From Ziziphus jujuba (lineage: Eukaryota > Streptophyta > Magnoliopsida > Rosales > Rhamnaceae): a DNA stretch of 64,000 nucleotides. Where the stretch lies: NCBI RefSeq assembly GCF_031755915.1, contig NC_083388.1:19680001-19744000 (forward strand), written 5' to 3'. The position numbers and the translations under genes were made by a program. This document shows positions 23,780-34,199 of the stretch, one piece after another; within the stretch, counting starts at the first letter, position 1, and every line of letters begins with the position of its first letter. A model generated the notes under the pieces. The model had not been told where the DNA came from. It saw nothing but the letters and a program-made list of their open reading frames with translations, and ran no database searches.

Positions 23780-24300
23780 ATATTTGCCCTTCTAACCTGG
23801 ACGGAGCATGAAGAAAAGAGGAAGAGAAAGTGAGAGAGAATCAGGTCGTTGCTAGCGATCGGAGGCAGAGAGAGATTAGCACCATTTGAATCGAAGATGG
23901 AGAGAAGCCACCTTAAGTCGCCGATTGAGGATTCAAGAAGGTTTGCGCTTTTTGGAAATTGGCAGTGGCTGTGTGGCAAAAACCTGATGGAGAACACCGT
24001 TGTGCTTTCACTTATGGACCAAAGTGAGGGCACGATCGAAACTCCAACACAAAAGAAGCATTTTGGGTGATTTTTCATTTCATAAGAAAAAAAAAAAATA
24101 CACATTATAACTTTTTGTTTCCCCCCCCCCCCCCCCCCCCCCCCCCCCGCCGCCCCTCCCCCCCATTTTTTGTCTTTCCTGTTCTTCTTTTCTCTTTTGT
24201 TTCTAACATTTTGTCTGAACCATGGCAATTTCAAGCTACATTGTCCCTGGGTATCTCCTATAATTTCTCATCAATTTCTCACTTGAATCGGGTATTGCTT
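23780..24300. other. Unidentified cargo with C28 homopolymer
   Basis: A comparatively GC-rich stretch directly inside the left end. Frames of 73 codons (plus) and 156 codons (minus) exist, but the latter runs through a C28 tract (24121-24148) that creates poly-Gly, so neither is convincing. A captured 5' exon of a host gene is possible; I do not recognise one. Confidence 0.35.
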
Positions 24301-24979
24301 CAAAAAATTTTCAAAACCCATGCAATATATATATATATATTTTTTGGTTAGGGCATGGAAATAGAAGAAATTGTGATTTGAAGCTTAGTCCAATGGGGTT
24401 CCTTATAAAACGAGGTTTGGTGAGCCTTCAAACGCTAACCTATAGTTCTACTTCAAACAAATTTCATACTAGGAGCACTTTGGCTAGTTTTATATAAATC
24501 ATTTGTATTTAAAAGCTAGACACAATGTGGTATGCATATTTCATCTTAAACATAAATGCATATATCGCACTCAAGCATTACTATACATAGTTTGAAAAGG
24601 AAAATTGATGACATTATTATGGTATGTGCTGCAGTGACAATAAAAAGGATAGCTTTATAAATTTTGGAGAGAGCAATAGGAGTTATTGTGAGAGAAAAGG
24701 AAGTTCATGCTTATTTTTATGATATTAAGACCAGTAATTATTTTCACATAAAGATGACTACCTCAGCCAAAATAGTGTAGAATATATAGCTGGCAATAGC
24801 TGAATTTAGGGTAATCCTCTATAGAAAGTAGCCCTGTAAGTACTAGATTGTGAGGGAGGAAAGGAGGAAGAACAAATGGTACCTAGGTTTAATCTATCTT
24901 GTATACTTCCTTTAACAGACTCTGGACATTCAAAACCTTGTGCATACATACTGAATATTCTTCATCTTTTTGGTCTCAG

Positions 24980-26640
24980 GTCAGTCATCATCGATTGATT
25001 GTTGCTTGCCACTGTGAGGGTAAAGGATGGAAATTTTGGCGTGATATCAATTTGAAGAGTAAATTTTAGGGTCACTCAATTCAGCTTGATCATGTTGTTC
25101 TTTTAACGGTGGAATTTGACGACAGAGAAATTTTTCAATGGAGTAAGGTAATGACTAATGATTCGACTAATATTCCCTTAACCAAAAAGAAATATTTTTT
25201 TATATTATTTATTCTTTGTTGTGTTTCTGTTCTTTTTTCTGCCAAGTTACAACATCAATTAACAACCTTATATTGGAAAAGCTCTATTGTGACCACTGTG
25301 GTACAATGCGTATACAGGGGAATCATAACTATTCTTGCAAGCTGAAATTCGAGGACCAATCTATCATTGACCAAAATCCTCACCAGGTATTCTTTCTTTA
25401 TCTTTTAATTTTCAAATGCTTTACTTGCATATAGTTTTATATGGATATTTGGAGGTCTTCTTGGATAACTAAAAAAAAGCATGGAAATTTTTTTTCTCTA
25501 GGAATGTAATTTGGCATAACTTCTTCAATTGTTTGGTTTGTTTCTTTGTGGAATGAGATATAATTATGTTGTTTAATAACTTTAATTTAATTTGACTGAA
25601 ATTATACTAAGTGGAGGCTATCAAATTATTGAAATCTCTCTCCATATTTGTTGACAAAGGATTTATTTTATTTTATTTTATTTTTTTGAAAGCCTAATAT
25701 ATAATAAAGTCTGGACAGCCTATAATCCCATTATATTGGATATATAATTCCTTTAGTTTCTGAATATGATGATACCAACTTCGAATCCTCCAAAGGGGTT
25801 GGAGTTGACAGCAACAAAAAATTTTATTAGTTAATCCTTTATGGAAGTTGAAGTTGTCTGCAAGAACAATATGTATGGATTATGAGAGGCGGAGCATGAA
25901 TCATTTTCTTACCCCTTTGGTTTTATTTTGCTTCTTGAAGAAAGCCCGTTTTTTTATTTTTTTAAAATAAATACATCAAACCAAAGGATTCTATTTTTGG
26001 GTGAACAGAATGGATTGAGGGTATAGATTCTGTTAATAAGTACTATAATATTGTTAACAAGCTTAAGGATTGTTCTTTTAAAATTATTGCTGTTTTCTTT
26101 TTCGGTCAGGTACATGGTTTAGTTCAAGATAGAAATGGAAAAACGATAGCAATACTATTTGGAAAATGGGATGAGAGCATGCATTATGTGGCTGGAAGTT
26201 GTTCTGGGAAGGGAAAAGGATTGGAGTCTTGACCTGATGCCCAGTTGCTTTGGAAGTGGAGCAAGCCACCCCAGTTTCCTACAAGATATAACTTGCCACG
26301 CTTTGCCATCACCATGAATGAACTCACCCTTGGATTAAAGGTAGTTTCGATGACTTCATTACTATTACTTAATGCCCTAGTTTGAAACACTGCACTGGAA
26401 CATTTTTTCTTTCTTTTTTTCTTTTTCCCAATTGCATTTTTAGCATGGACATGAATTGATGACAAGAGATTTTAGAACATGCAAACCAAATAAAATCATT
26501 CAAGTGCTTTTAATTTTACTATTGTGTGAGTGGAGGAGGACTTCTTAATCTTGATTTTAGTTGCAGGAAAAGTTGTCCCCTATAGATTTAAGGCTCAGGC
26601 CTGATCAAAGGTATCTAGACATTGATTGCTACAACTTTTT
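24980..26640 (+). pseudogene. Captured exons of an oxysterol-binding-protein-related (ORP) gene
   Basis: Four exon remnants with their introns: 24980-25147, about 25246-25386, 26110-26340, and 26567 to about 26625. They read in order [69 protein letters not shown] and LRLRPDQRYLD. This is the lipid-transfer (ORD) domain of plant ORPs of the ORP1/ORP2 group. The family signature HHPP is altered to HHRL. Stops replace Trp in KSKFWG (TAG near 25068) and follow GKGKGLES in exon 3 (TGA). Splice junctions remain GT-AG, so genomic DNA was captured, not cDNA. The N-terminal PH domain and the protein end are absent. Confidence 0.85.
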
Positions 26641-26779
26641 ATCCCTTGCCACAGGTAACATACATTTAAGTAACCATTGTTGTTAAATTATTCATTTAAG
26701 TTATAATTTCCTGAAGCTTGTATCCCGAGGTACATAACAACATGTTGATTATTATGTTTTCTTTGCAACTTGAGAGTTA

Positions 26780-27215
26780 GTTGGCTTCTAGGAAACCAGA
26801 AATACTACTTCGGCTGGGGAAACTAGAAAAGCATATGTGGATGCAAAGAGGCTGGGGACTTTCTAGAAAGAGTTCTTATGGAGAAATACTACTTCGGCTG
26901 ACATATAAAGCATATGTTGAGGATGAAGAGGATGACAAAGCTGAGGCAGAATCCACTAACATTGATGCTTTAGATTGTGAAAGAAGAAACAAAGTATTCT
27001 AAAAAAGCAGATTAAGAGTCATTCATGGATGTCTTAGCTACTTTAATTGTGAGTGAAGAATTTCGAGGAATAGTAGCGTCAGAAACCGGAACTACCAAAA
27101 TATTGAATAATGCTTCAAGGGTAGAATCAAGAATATCAAGATCGCTTGGTCTTAATGATGAATCCGCACCCCAAGATTCAAACAATAGTTCAGAACGTCC
27201 CAAAGAAATTCTCTG
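26780..27215 (+). other. Unidentified captured segment
   Basis: Two frames of 73 and 63 codons in different registers, the second starting MDVLATLIVSEEFRGIVASE. A short duplicated phrase (GAAATACTACTTCGGCTG at about 26800 and 26883) sits in the first part. The codon content resembles a real protein (acidic, Ser-rich), but I cannot name it. It lies between the ORP and aminopeptidase remnants. Confidence 0.3.
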
Positions 27216-27487
27216 ACATTACTTTTAGTTTAATGCTGGTTTGTAAGTTCATTTTTTGTTTTTTGTTTTTTTGTTTTTTTAGGTTGTTATGCAACATCTA
27301 ACATTTGATTGAAATACTAGTTGTATTGTGGTCTAAATATTGCCTGAAAGAGGAATGTAAAAGGACATAAACCGTATCAGACAACTTGTCAGTACACAGC
27401 TTGTGTATATTTCTATGTGTCTGCATGCAATGGTCTGCTTGTGTAGTTTTAATACACACTAATCAAACAATGATGCAATGATTGTAG

Positions 27488-28393
27488 GCAAACACTTAAA
27501 TTGACAGAGGTAACTGCAAGCGATAAGCTGGAGAGTTTTCGTGCAGTAAAAAAGGTACTGTGAACTTCAAATGAAAATTCTATATGATAATAAGTGGTAA
27601 TGGTTGAAAATTCTATATGATATCTGTGAACTTCAAAAGAGGTATCTCTGACATTGTCATTTATGCACATGAGTGGTAATGGTTCTTAAGTTGTATTGCA
27701 TGGGCACAACCTGATTCTGAAGCAAGCATGGCAAATTTCACCATATAAAGATAAATAAAGTGTTTTCCAATTTCAAATGAACTTTGACATGGATATGCTA
27801 ATTCCTAGTTTAGCAACCACTTTCAAAAGCTAGCATGACATTCTATGCATAATAAATTCCAATATATCAAGAGAAATAAAGGGTTTTCCACTTTTAAAAT
27901 GAACTTTGACATGGATATGTTAATTCCTACTTTATCAACTACTTTCAAATGTTCTGTTAAAAAGTGATATAGTTGAAAACGCTATACTGCAGTAAGTGCT
28001 AATCTATTTAAAGCATGCTATACTGCAGTAAGTGCTAATATATTTTATTTTTCCTTTTTATTATCATTATTATTATCATATTTTTTCAAGTCTTGCAAAG
28101 TAATTTTGTTTGCTTCATTTTGCACGTCCTCAAGGGTTATATTGCACTTGGGAATGCTCAATTTCCTAATGGAACCAATGGTATTTTATTTTATTTTTTA
28201 AATTATGTATTTCATTTTAAGTGAAATGTATTGACTATATTCTTGTAAGATTGTGTGATAGGAAGGTACATGTTCATTTTCCTACAGGTAATGCCCTAGA
28301 CATTCTTGCTTGAGTTCCACTATAGAAAAATGGTCTTGATTATCGGCACGGTACAGGCCACGGAATTGGGTCTTACCTTAATGTTCATGAAAG
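27488..28393 (+). pseudogene. Captured exons of aminopeptidase P1 (Xaa-Pro aminopeptidase)
   Basis: Three exon remnants: 27488-27554 (LTEVTASDKLESFRAVKK), 28135 to about 28182 (GYIALGNAQFPNGTNG) and 28288 to about 28393 ([19 protein letters not shown]). The last carries the HGTGHGIG metal-site region of M24-family Xaa-Pro aminopeptidases, and the sequence suits the cytosolic APP1 type. Exons between the first two pieces, which should hold the DSGAQY/DxT metal ligands, are missing. Two stops (ILA*VPL*KNG) and a GT-to-GC change at the last donor show decay. It cannot encode an active enzyme. Confidence 0.85.
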
Positions 28394-28564
28394 CAAGTAT
28401 GTTTTACTACTTTCCTCTATTATTACTGGGTATGAGCTATTGCCTCAATTGTTGATTTGAACATTTATACTTCTTTGGATACTTTAGGTATTTAATTATT
28501 TTCTTTGAAACTTGTATGCTAAATATTGTAACTAACCGCAGATATTTCGTTTGATTTCATCCAG

Positions 28565-28740
28565 GTATCAAATTGGTCTCCGTTATAGTGGAGGTGCCCC
28601 GTATGCTTTTAATGCTGTCACTAAAGTTTGGCATTATACCAATTGTGGTGCCAGTTGGTGTTTGAGATTTTGACATTGATGGGGAACTTTGGGTCAAATT
28701 AGGATTGATACCAACAGAGCCTTTTGTAAGAGTTGTAATA
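28565..28740 (+). pseudogene. Captured SMP-domain exon of an NTMC2-type (SMP/C2) protein
   Basis: After an AG acceptor the exon reads YQIGLRYSGGA, then one extra C shifts the frame and it continues RMLLMLSLKFGIIPIVVPVG..DFDIDGELWVKLGLIPTEP. This is the lipid-binding SMP (synaptotagmin-like mitochondrial-lipid-binding) domain of plant N-terminal-TM/C2 proteins, closest in my recollection to the NTMC2T5 group, which belong to the synaptotagmin-like contact-site proteins. An Arg codon has become TGA (VGV*DFD). One exon only. Confidence 0.8.
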
Positions 28741-29235
28741 TTCTCTAGATTTTATTCGTAAAACACTTGTACATTTTTCTCTTGCTAATTCAGATTTAGT
28801 TTTTAGTTTTTCTACATGATTCTTATGTCAAGATGAAGTGTAAGGACCCAATTTCATTATTAAATTCTCCATATTGTTTGAAATGTGGAAAAGCAAAAAA
28901 TAAAAAGGATGAGAATTTAAATAGATGGTAATTGAGTTCTCAAATATTGGCTCTCTAGTTTGGGACCATTTGAACTTGTTTGAATGGTATGCATTGAAAT
29001 TTAGTTAGTTTTAAATTGGACTTTCCTAGCTTGAAAGCTTCTTCCAATCTCTTTTAAAATGCGGCTTCATGGTAGTATGTCCAAAAGAGAGTAGTCAGGA
29101 GCGAATTAATTGTGCAGTTGTGGAAAATATTTAATAAATGGATATGAAAGTGTCAAATAAATGGAATCATCTTCCATTTCTCATATACTCTCATTTTTCA
29201 TTAACTGTCGAATAAAGTGGAAAATATTTTGCATA

Positions 29236-31622
29236 TTGTTGCATTTAATACACATTAGGGGACTTATGGGAGGCCAAAAAATTGGTAAAATATGATAACC
29301 ATAGGGATTTTGGTAATTACCGATGAAATATATGATAATTTTTTCCAGTAACTACAAATTGATTACCATAGGTTTCATTGGTAATTTTAGAATCCATATT
29401 CTGCATGTTTTTGCATTCAACACACATTATGGCACTTGTGGGGCCCAAAAAATTGGTAAAATGTGATTGCCATAGGGGTTTCGGTAATTACCGACGAAAC
29501 CTTCGGTAATTTTTCCAGAGGGTATATGTTGGTTACTGACGTTTTCATCGGGAATTACCGAAGGTCTACAGTCATCGTATTTTTTTGGAAATTATGACAA
29601 ATTTTCAAGCAATTTTGGGATTTTTTCTCCTTAGGATAATTTTAGAATCCATATTCTGCATGTTTTTGCATTCAACACACATTATGGGACTTGTGGGGCC
29701 CAAAAAATTTGTAAAATGTGATTGCCATAGGGGTCTCGGTAATTACCAACGAAACCTTCGGTAATTTTTCCAGAGGGTATATGTTGGTTACCGACGGTTT
29801 CATCGGGAATTACTGAAGGTCTACTGTCATCGTATTTTTTTGACCAATTTGAGAAATTTTTAAGCAATTTTGGGATTTTCTCTCCTTAGGATAATTTTAG
29901 AATCCATATTCTGCATGTTTTTGCATGTAACACACATTATGGGACTTGTGGGGCCCAAAAAATTGGTAAAATGTGATTGCCATAGGGGTCTCGGTAATTA
30001 CCGACGAAACCTTCGGTAATTTTTCCAGAGGGTATATGTTGGTTACTGATGGTTTCATCGGGAATTACAGAAGGTCTACAGTCATCGTATTTTTTTGAAA
30101 AATTTGAGAAATTTTTAAGTAATTTTGGGATTTGCTTTCTTAGGATAATTTTAGAATCCATATTCTGCATGTTTTTGCATGTAACACACATTATGGGACT
30201 TGTGGGGCCCAAAAAATTGATAAAATGTGATTGCCATAGGGGTCTCGGTAATTACCGACGAAACCTTCGGTAATTTTTCCAGAGGGTATATGTTGGTTAC
30301 TGATGGTTTCATCGGGAATTACAGAAGGTCTACAGTCATCGTTTTTTTTTGGAAAATTTGAGAAATTTTTAAGTAATTTTGGGATTTTCTTTCTTAGGAT
30401 AATTTTAGAATCCATATTCTGCATGTTTTTGCATGTAACACACATTATGGCACTTATGGGGCCCAAAAAATTGGTAAAATGTGATTGCCATAGGGGTCTC
30501 GGTAATTACCGACGAAACCTTCGGTAATTTTTCTAGAGGGTATATGTTGGTTACCGACGGTTTTACTGGGAATTACCAAAGGTCTACAGTCATCGCATTT
30601 TTTTTGAAAATTTGAGAAATTTTTAAGCAATTTTGGGATTTTCTCTCCTTAGGATAATTTTAGAATCCATATTCTGCATGTTTTTGCATTCAACACACAT
30701 TATGGGACTTGTGGGGCCCAAAAAATTTATAAAATGTGATTGCCATAGGGGTTTCGGTAATTACCAACGAAACCTTCGGTAATTTTTCCAGAGGGTATAT
30801 GTTGGTTACCGACGGTTTCATCGGGAATTACTGAAGGTCTACTGTCATCATATTTTTTTGGCCAATTTGAGAAATTTTTAAGCAATTTTGGGATTTTCTC
30901 TCCTTAGGATAATTTTAGAATCCATATTCTGCATGTTTTTGCATGTAACACACATTATGGGACTTGTGGAGCCCAAAAAATTGGTAAAATGTGATTGCCA
31001 TAGGGGTCTGGGTAATTACCGACGAAACCTTCGGTAATTTTTCCAGAGGGTATATGTTGGTTACCGACGGTTTCATCGGGAATTACTGAAGGTCTACAGT
31101 CATCATATTTTTTTGGAAAATTTGAGAAATTTTTAAGTAATTTTGGGATTTTCTTTCTTAGGATAATTTTAGAATCCATATTCTGCATGTTTTTGCATGT
31201 AACACACATTATGGGACTTGTGGGGCTCAAAAAATTGGTAAAATGTGATTGCCATAGGGGTCTCGGTAATTACCGATGAAACCTTCGGTAATTTTTCTAG
31301 AGGGTATATGTTGGTTACCGACGGTTTCATCGGGAATTACCGAAGGTCTACAGTTATCATATTTTTTTGGAAAATTTGGCAAATTTTTAAGAAATTTTGG
31401 GATTTTCTTTCCTTAGGATAATTTTAAAATCCATATTTTGCATGTTTTTGCATTCAACACACATTATGAGACTTGTGGGACCCAAAAAATTGATAAAATG
31501 TGATTGCCATAGGGATCTCGGTAATTACCGATGAAACCTTCGGTAATTTTTCCAGAGGGTATATGTTGGTTACCGAGGGTTTTATCGGGAATTACCGAAG
31601 GTCTACAGTCATCGTATTTTTT
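29236..31622. repeat. Tandem array, nine units of 254-256 bp plus a degenerate first unit
   Basis: The anchor AATCCATATTCTGCATG recurs at 29391, 29646, 29901, 30155, 30409, 30664, 30919, 31173 and (AATCCATATTTTGCATG) 31429, so spacing is 254-256 bases. A more diverged partial unit precedes it (29236-29390). Each unit holds ATTACCGACGAAACCTTCGGTAAT, an inverted pair around a short centre, and TTACCGACGGTTTCATCGGG. Frames of about 91 codons repeat once per unit on the minus strand, but the period is not a multiple of three and no single frame runs through the array. The TTACCGACG words resemble subterminal repeats of CACTA elements, a possible origin. Confidence 0.95.
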
Positions 31623-31624
31623 TC

Positions 31625-31860
31625 ACTTTAAGCAGCCAAGGCAGTCAAGTTATTGATAATGGATCATTCATTGGTGCAGGTGACCTTTTAGACTTTTAAC
31701 CTTCTAAGACCTGGGCATAAAAGATTTCTTTTCTGGTTTTCTATGAAGTTGAACTAGGTTTGTGTATGTTTTTATGCGATTGTGCAGGAGTCTTTTTGGC
31801 ATTGTTTGCTAGGTCTATGCAGAGGGTGAAGAAACTTGATAAATTTGAGAAGATGATATG
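31625..31860 (+). other. Two small exon-like pieces, unidentified
   Basis: An acceptor-like TTTAAG precedes CAGCCAAGGCAGTCAAG..GGTGCAG|GTGACC (QGSQVIDNGSFIGA), and a second piece follows GATTGTGCAG (GVFLALFARSMQRVKKLDKF). They join in one phase and look like consecutive exons of a captured host gene that I cannot identify. Confidence 0.35.
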
Positions 31861-33082
31861 ATCGTCCAATATTCAAGTGTATAAAAAAAAATTATTTTTA
31901 TTCCATTTCAAAAATGTAATTTTATCCAACAATATAGTATAATATTTTACTTATAGATCCATTGTAGATATACCCATAATCTTTTATCCAACAAATATAA
32001 TGTTTAACTTACAGATCCATAGTAGATATACGCATAATCTTTTATCCAACAAATAAATGATTGAATTGAGAATGGCTTCATAACCAATTTTTTTTCTGGG
32101 AAAATAAATGATTTGAGTTGAGAATGGCTTCATAACCAATTTTTTAGTGGGAAATTGCTTTTCAGTGCAAGAGAAGGAAGATGGCATTTTCACATCACTA
32201 TGTATATTGACCCACATCGACACTACAAACCATCCACTTATTTGTCTTGTTCTTATTTTTTCTCTCTCCTTTTTCGTCAGTTCCTTTCTCTTTTTTCTTT
32301 AACAGATTGATAATAGAAATTGCTCGTTAGACATAAAACCCTAGTTCTAGATGTATTACCAGTAAACGCTGAAGAATCAAATTGAAATTTAAGCAATAAT
32401 TCAAGAGTAATCTAGTACGTACAATGACTAGAGAAAGGATACAGAGCATGCAAGGCTTATGGTTTTTGATATAAAATGGCAGAATAAAAGAATGAAATAC
32501 AAACTACATCTATATATTACTTTGCTTTGGGGCCTTCGCCACTTGGGTGCTTCGCCTCTATTTTCATTTTTGAATTAGAAAGAACGGGGCCTTACTTATT
32601 CTGTTCAGGGGGGATGAAAGACAAAGGAAGGGATCAGGGGGCTTTATGATTGCAGAAAGAGTCCAATCATTCCAATTTTGGAAGGAAAGTTTTTACATGG
32701 CCACGGGACGTTCCACCATGCTTCTACACCAATCAAGGATCAACTCTTCATTCTTCATCGCCCATCCTTGTACCAAACACACAGAAAATGTGCCTTGAAA
32801 GCGATGGAAGTTGGAGGGGTGAAAGGGTTACCAACAATTGCCAAATATGCAATTTGAGGCATATGATTATTTGACAGTTACCCTCACAAAGCTTGCGACT
32901 GCATTCAGCTCTAACATGCTCAAACAAATTTTTGTTTTGTTTAAAATATAACAGGATATGTAAGTAATTTTTTTTTGTTTTAAGGTTAAAATAGATATTG
33001 AGGGGTAGAAAAAAAAAGATATCAAATGAGGGGGCAAAAATCGTTAACCTCCTCCCTATGAGGGTATTGGGCCAAATTCCCC
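31861..33082. other. Right part of the Pack-MULE, no gene recognised
   Basis: AT-rich, with a short internal near-duplication (ATAATCTTTTATCCAACAAAT at about 31977 and 32034; GAGAATGGCTTCATAACCAATTTTTT twice near 32070-32145). The 74-codon frame at 32650-32874 is not recognised. The last 80-100 bases are the right terminal repeat. Confidence 0.5.
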
Positions 33083-33147
33083 AAGAATAAATGGCAAGGA
33101 CCCAAATACAAATTCAATATCCTATAATTTGAGTTCTTTTTTTTTAA
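33083..33147. other. PME upstream DNA left between two MULE insertions
   Basis: Begins with the right target duplication AAGAATAAA and continues ATGGCAAGGACCCAAATAC. It ends with TTTTTTTAA (33139-33147), the left target duplication of the next element. It is colinear with 19300-19370. Confidence 0.85.
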
Positions 33148-33951
33148 GAGGTATTTGGCCCAATATCCCTTTTGGTATGAGCTTAATGATATCTGCTCCT
33201 TCATTTGCTATCATTTTTTTTTTACTCTTCAATATCTATTTTAACCTTAAAACAATAAAAGATGACTTGAGTTTCCATCCATTCCACTCCACGTTGGTTT
33301 TCCCAAAAAAAAAAAAAAAAAAAAACTCATATCCTTTGTTTAAACAAACAAAGAACAAAAATTCATTTAAAAAAAAAAAAAAGCACATAAGGTAATTGTT
33401 TTTAATTTTCAATGACAGGCTGAAGCAACCCATTTATCCAATTCTCAATCCCACCTCTATACACTTTCCACAATTTCCCCAACATCATATTCACCCATTC
33501 CATCGACTCTTTCCTCTGTAAATGTTTCTCCAAAAACAATGAAAAGTTGGTGGGCATCTGTGGCCAAGCTTCATGGCGATTTTCATCAACCACGGTGGTT
33601 TTCATCAACCCCTAACTTGTTTTTCTTCTTCCTGGAAGTCCAAAACTTATCAAACGCAACCCCAACAAAGAAGAAGAAGATGAACAGTCCGACAATGTTT
33701 TGATTCAATGGAGGAGATGGGCTCTGAGTTTATCAACAATAAGGTCTTCTTGAACAAGGATGATGAAGGAGGAAAGAACGGGTGAAGCAAAGAAAGAAAT
33801 AATAGAAAAAAAAAAAGTAAAAATATTTAATTTGGATATAATAATGTTTTAGAATTATTAAAAAATGAAAGGGTAGAAAAAAAAATGATACCAAATGAAG
33901 GAGTAAAAATCGTTAAGCTCATCCCTATGAGAGTATTGGGCCAAATTTCTC
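33148..33951 (-). mobile_element. Small MULE of the same terminal-repeat family, 804 bp, with captured exon
   Basis: The left end GAGGTATTTGGCCCAATATCCC and the complement of the right end GAGAAATTTGGCCCAATACTCTC are related over about 100 bases, and both resemble the ends of the 9.3-kb element. The flanking 9-bp duplication is TTTTTTTAA (33139-33147, 33952-33960). The interior holds an NTMC2-type exon on the minus strand; no transposase is present. Confidence 0.85.
33402..33690 (-). pseudogene. Captured N-terminal exon of an NTMC2-type (SMP/C2) protein
   Basis: On the minus strand the 68-codon frame from 33608 includes KESMEWVNMMLGKLWKVYRG and GIENWINGLLQPVIEN. This is the start of the SMP domain of NTMC2T5-like proteins, upstream of the part captured at 28565. 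Just upstream in another register (about 33690-33610) lies FFFVGVAFDKFWTSRKKKNK, which looks like the N-terminal membrane anchor followed by basic residues. The frame differs, so at least one shift has occurred. The homology stops after PVIEN, which looks like a capture breakpoint. It is not a functional gene. Confidence 0.75.
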
Positions 33952-34090
33952 TTTTTTTAATGGAAATTGGGAGTTGGGTCAAGGGCTTGGGGCAACGTAT
34001 CAGGCCCTGATATTTGGGTCCCAATATTATGGATTTGGGCTTAGCGTTGGAGCTTTGCCTTTGCCAAAAACCGTAAATGAGTTCATTGTC

Positions 34091-34096
34091 TCTGTC

Positions 34097-34186
<90 letters not shown>
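34091..34186. repeat. (TG)n-(TA)n microsatellite
   Basis: About 60 bases of TCTG/TG repeats run directly into a TA tract. The poly-Cys/Val frame read through it is an artefact. Confidence 0.9.
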
Positions 34187-34190
<4 letters not shown>

Positions 34191-34199
34191 CACATACAT

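Larger units (their letters stand above)
23739..33082 (+). mobile_element. Pack-MULE, 9344 bp, carrying fragments of several host genes
   Basis: The element begins GGGGAATTTGGCCCACTACC and its complement begins GGGGAATTTGGCCCAATACC; similarity between the ends extends about 55 bases. It is flanked by the identical 9-bp duplication AAGAATAAA (23730-23738 and 33083-33091), the length expected for Mutator-like elements. Joining the flanks restores a sequence that is present uninterrupted at 19285-19330 and, inverted, at about 13680. No transposase is present. The cargo, left to right, is an unidentified segment (23780-24300), OSBP-related exons, an unidentified segment (26780-27215), aminopeptidase P1 exons, an NTMC2-type exon, a tandem array, and two small unidentified exon-like pieces. 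All recognised cargo is in plus orientation. Confidence 0.9.

Noticed and set aside
23764..24234. 156-codon minus-strand ORF in the Pack-MULE
   Set aside because: Depends on reading the C28 tract as poly-Gly; no recognisable motif.
29682..31230. Repeated 60-91-codon ORFs on the minus strand, one per unit of the array
   Set aside because: They recur because the DNA unit recurs. The period is not a multiple of three, no start or leader is conserved, and the protein has no recognisable motif.
29236..31622. CRISPR-like regular array
   Set aside because: Units are contiguous 254-256-bp tandem repeats with no unique spacers, in plant nuclear DNA.
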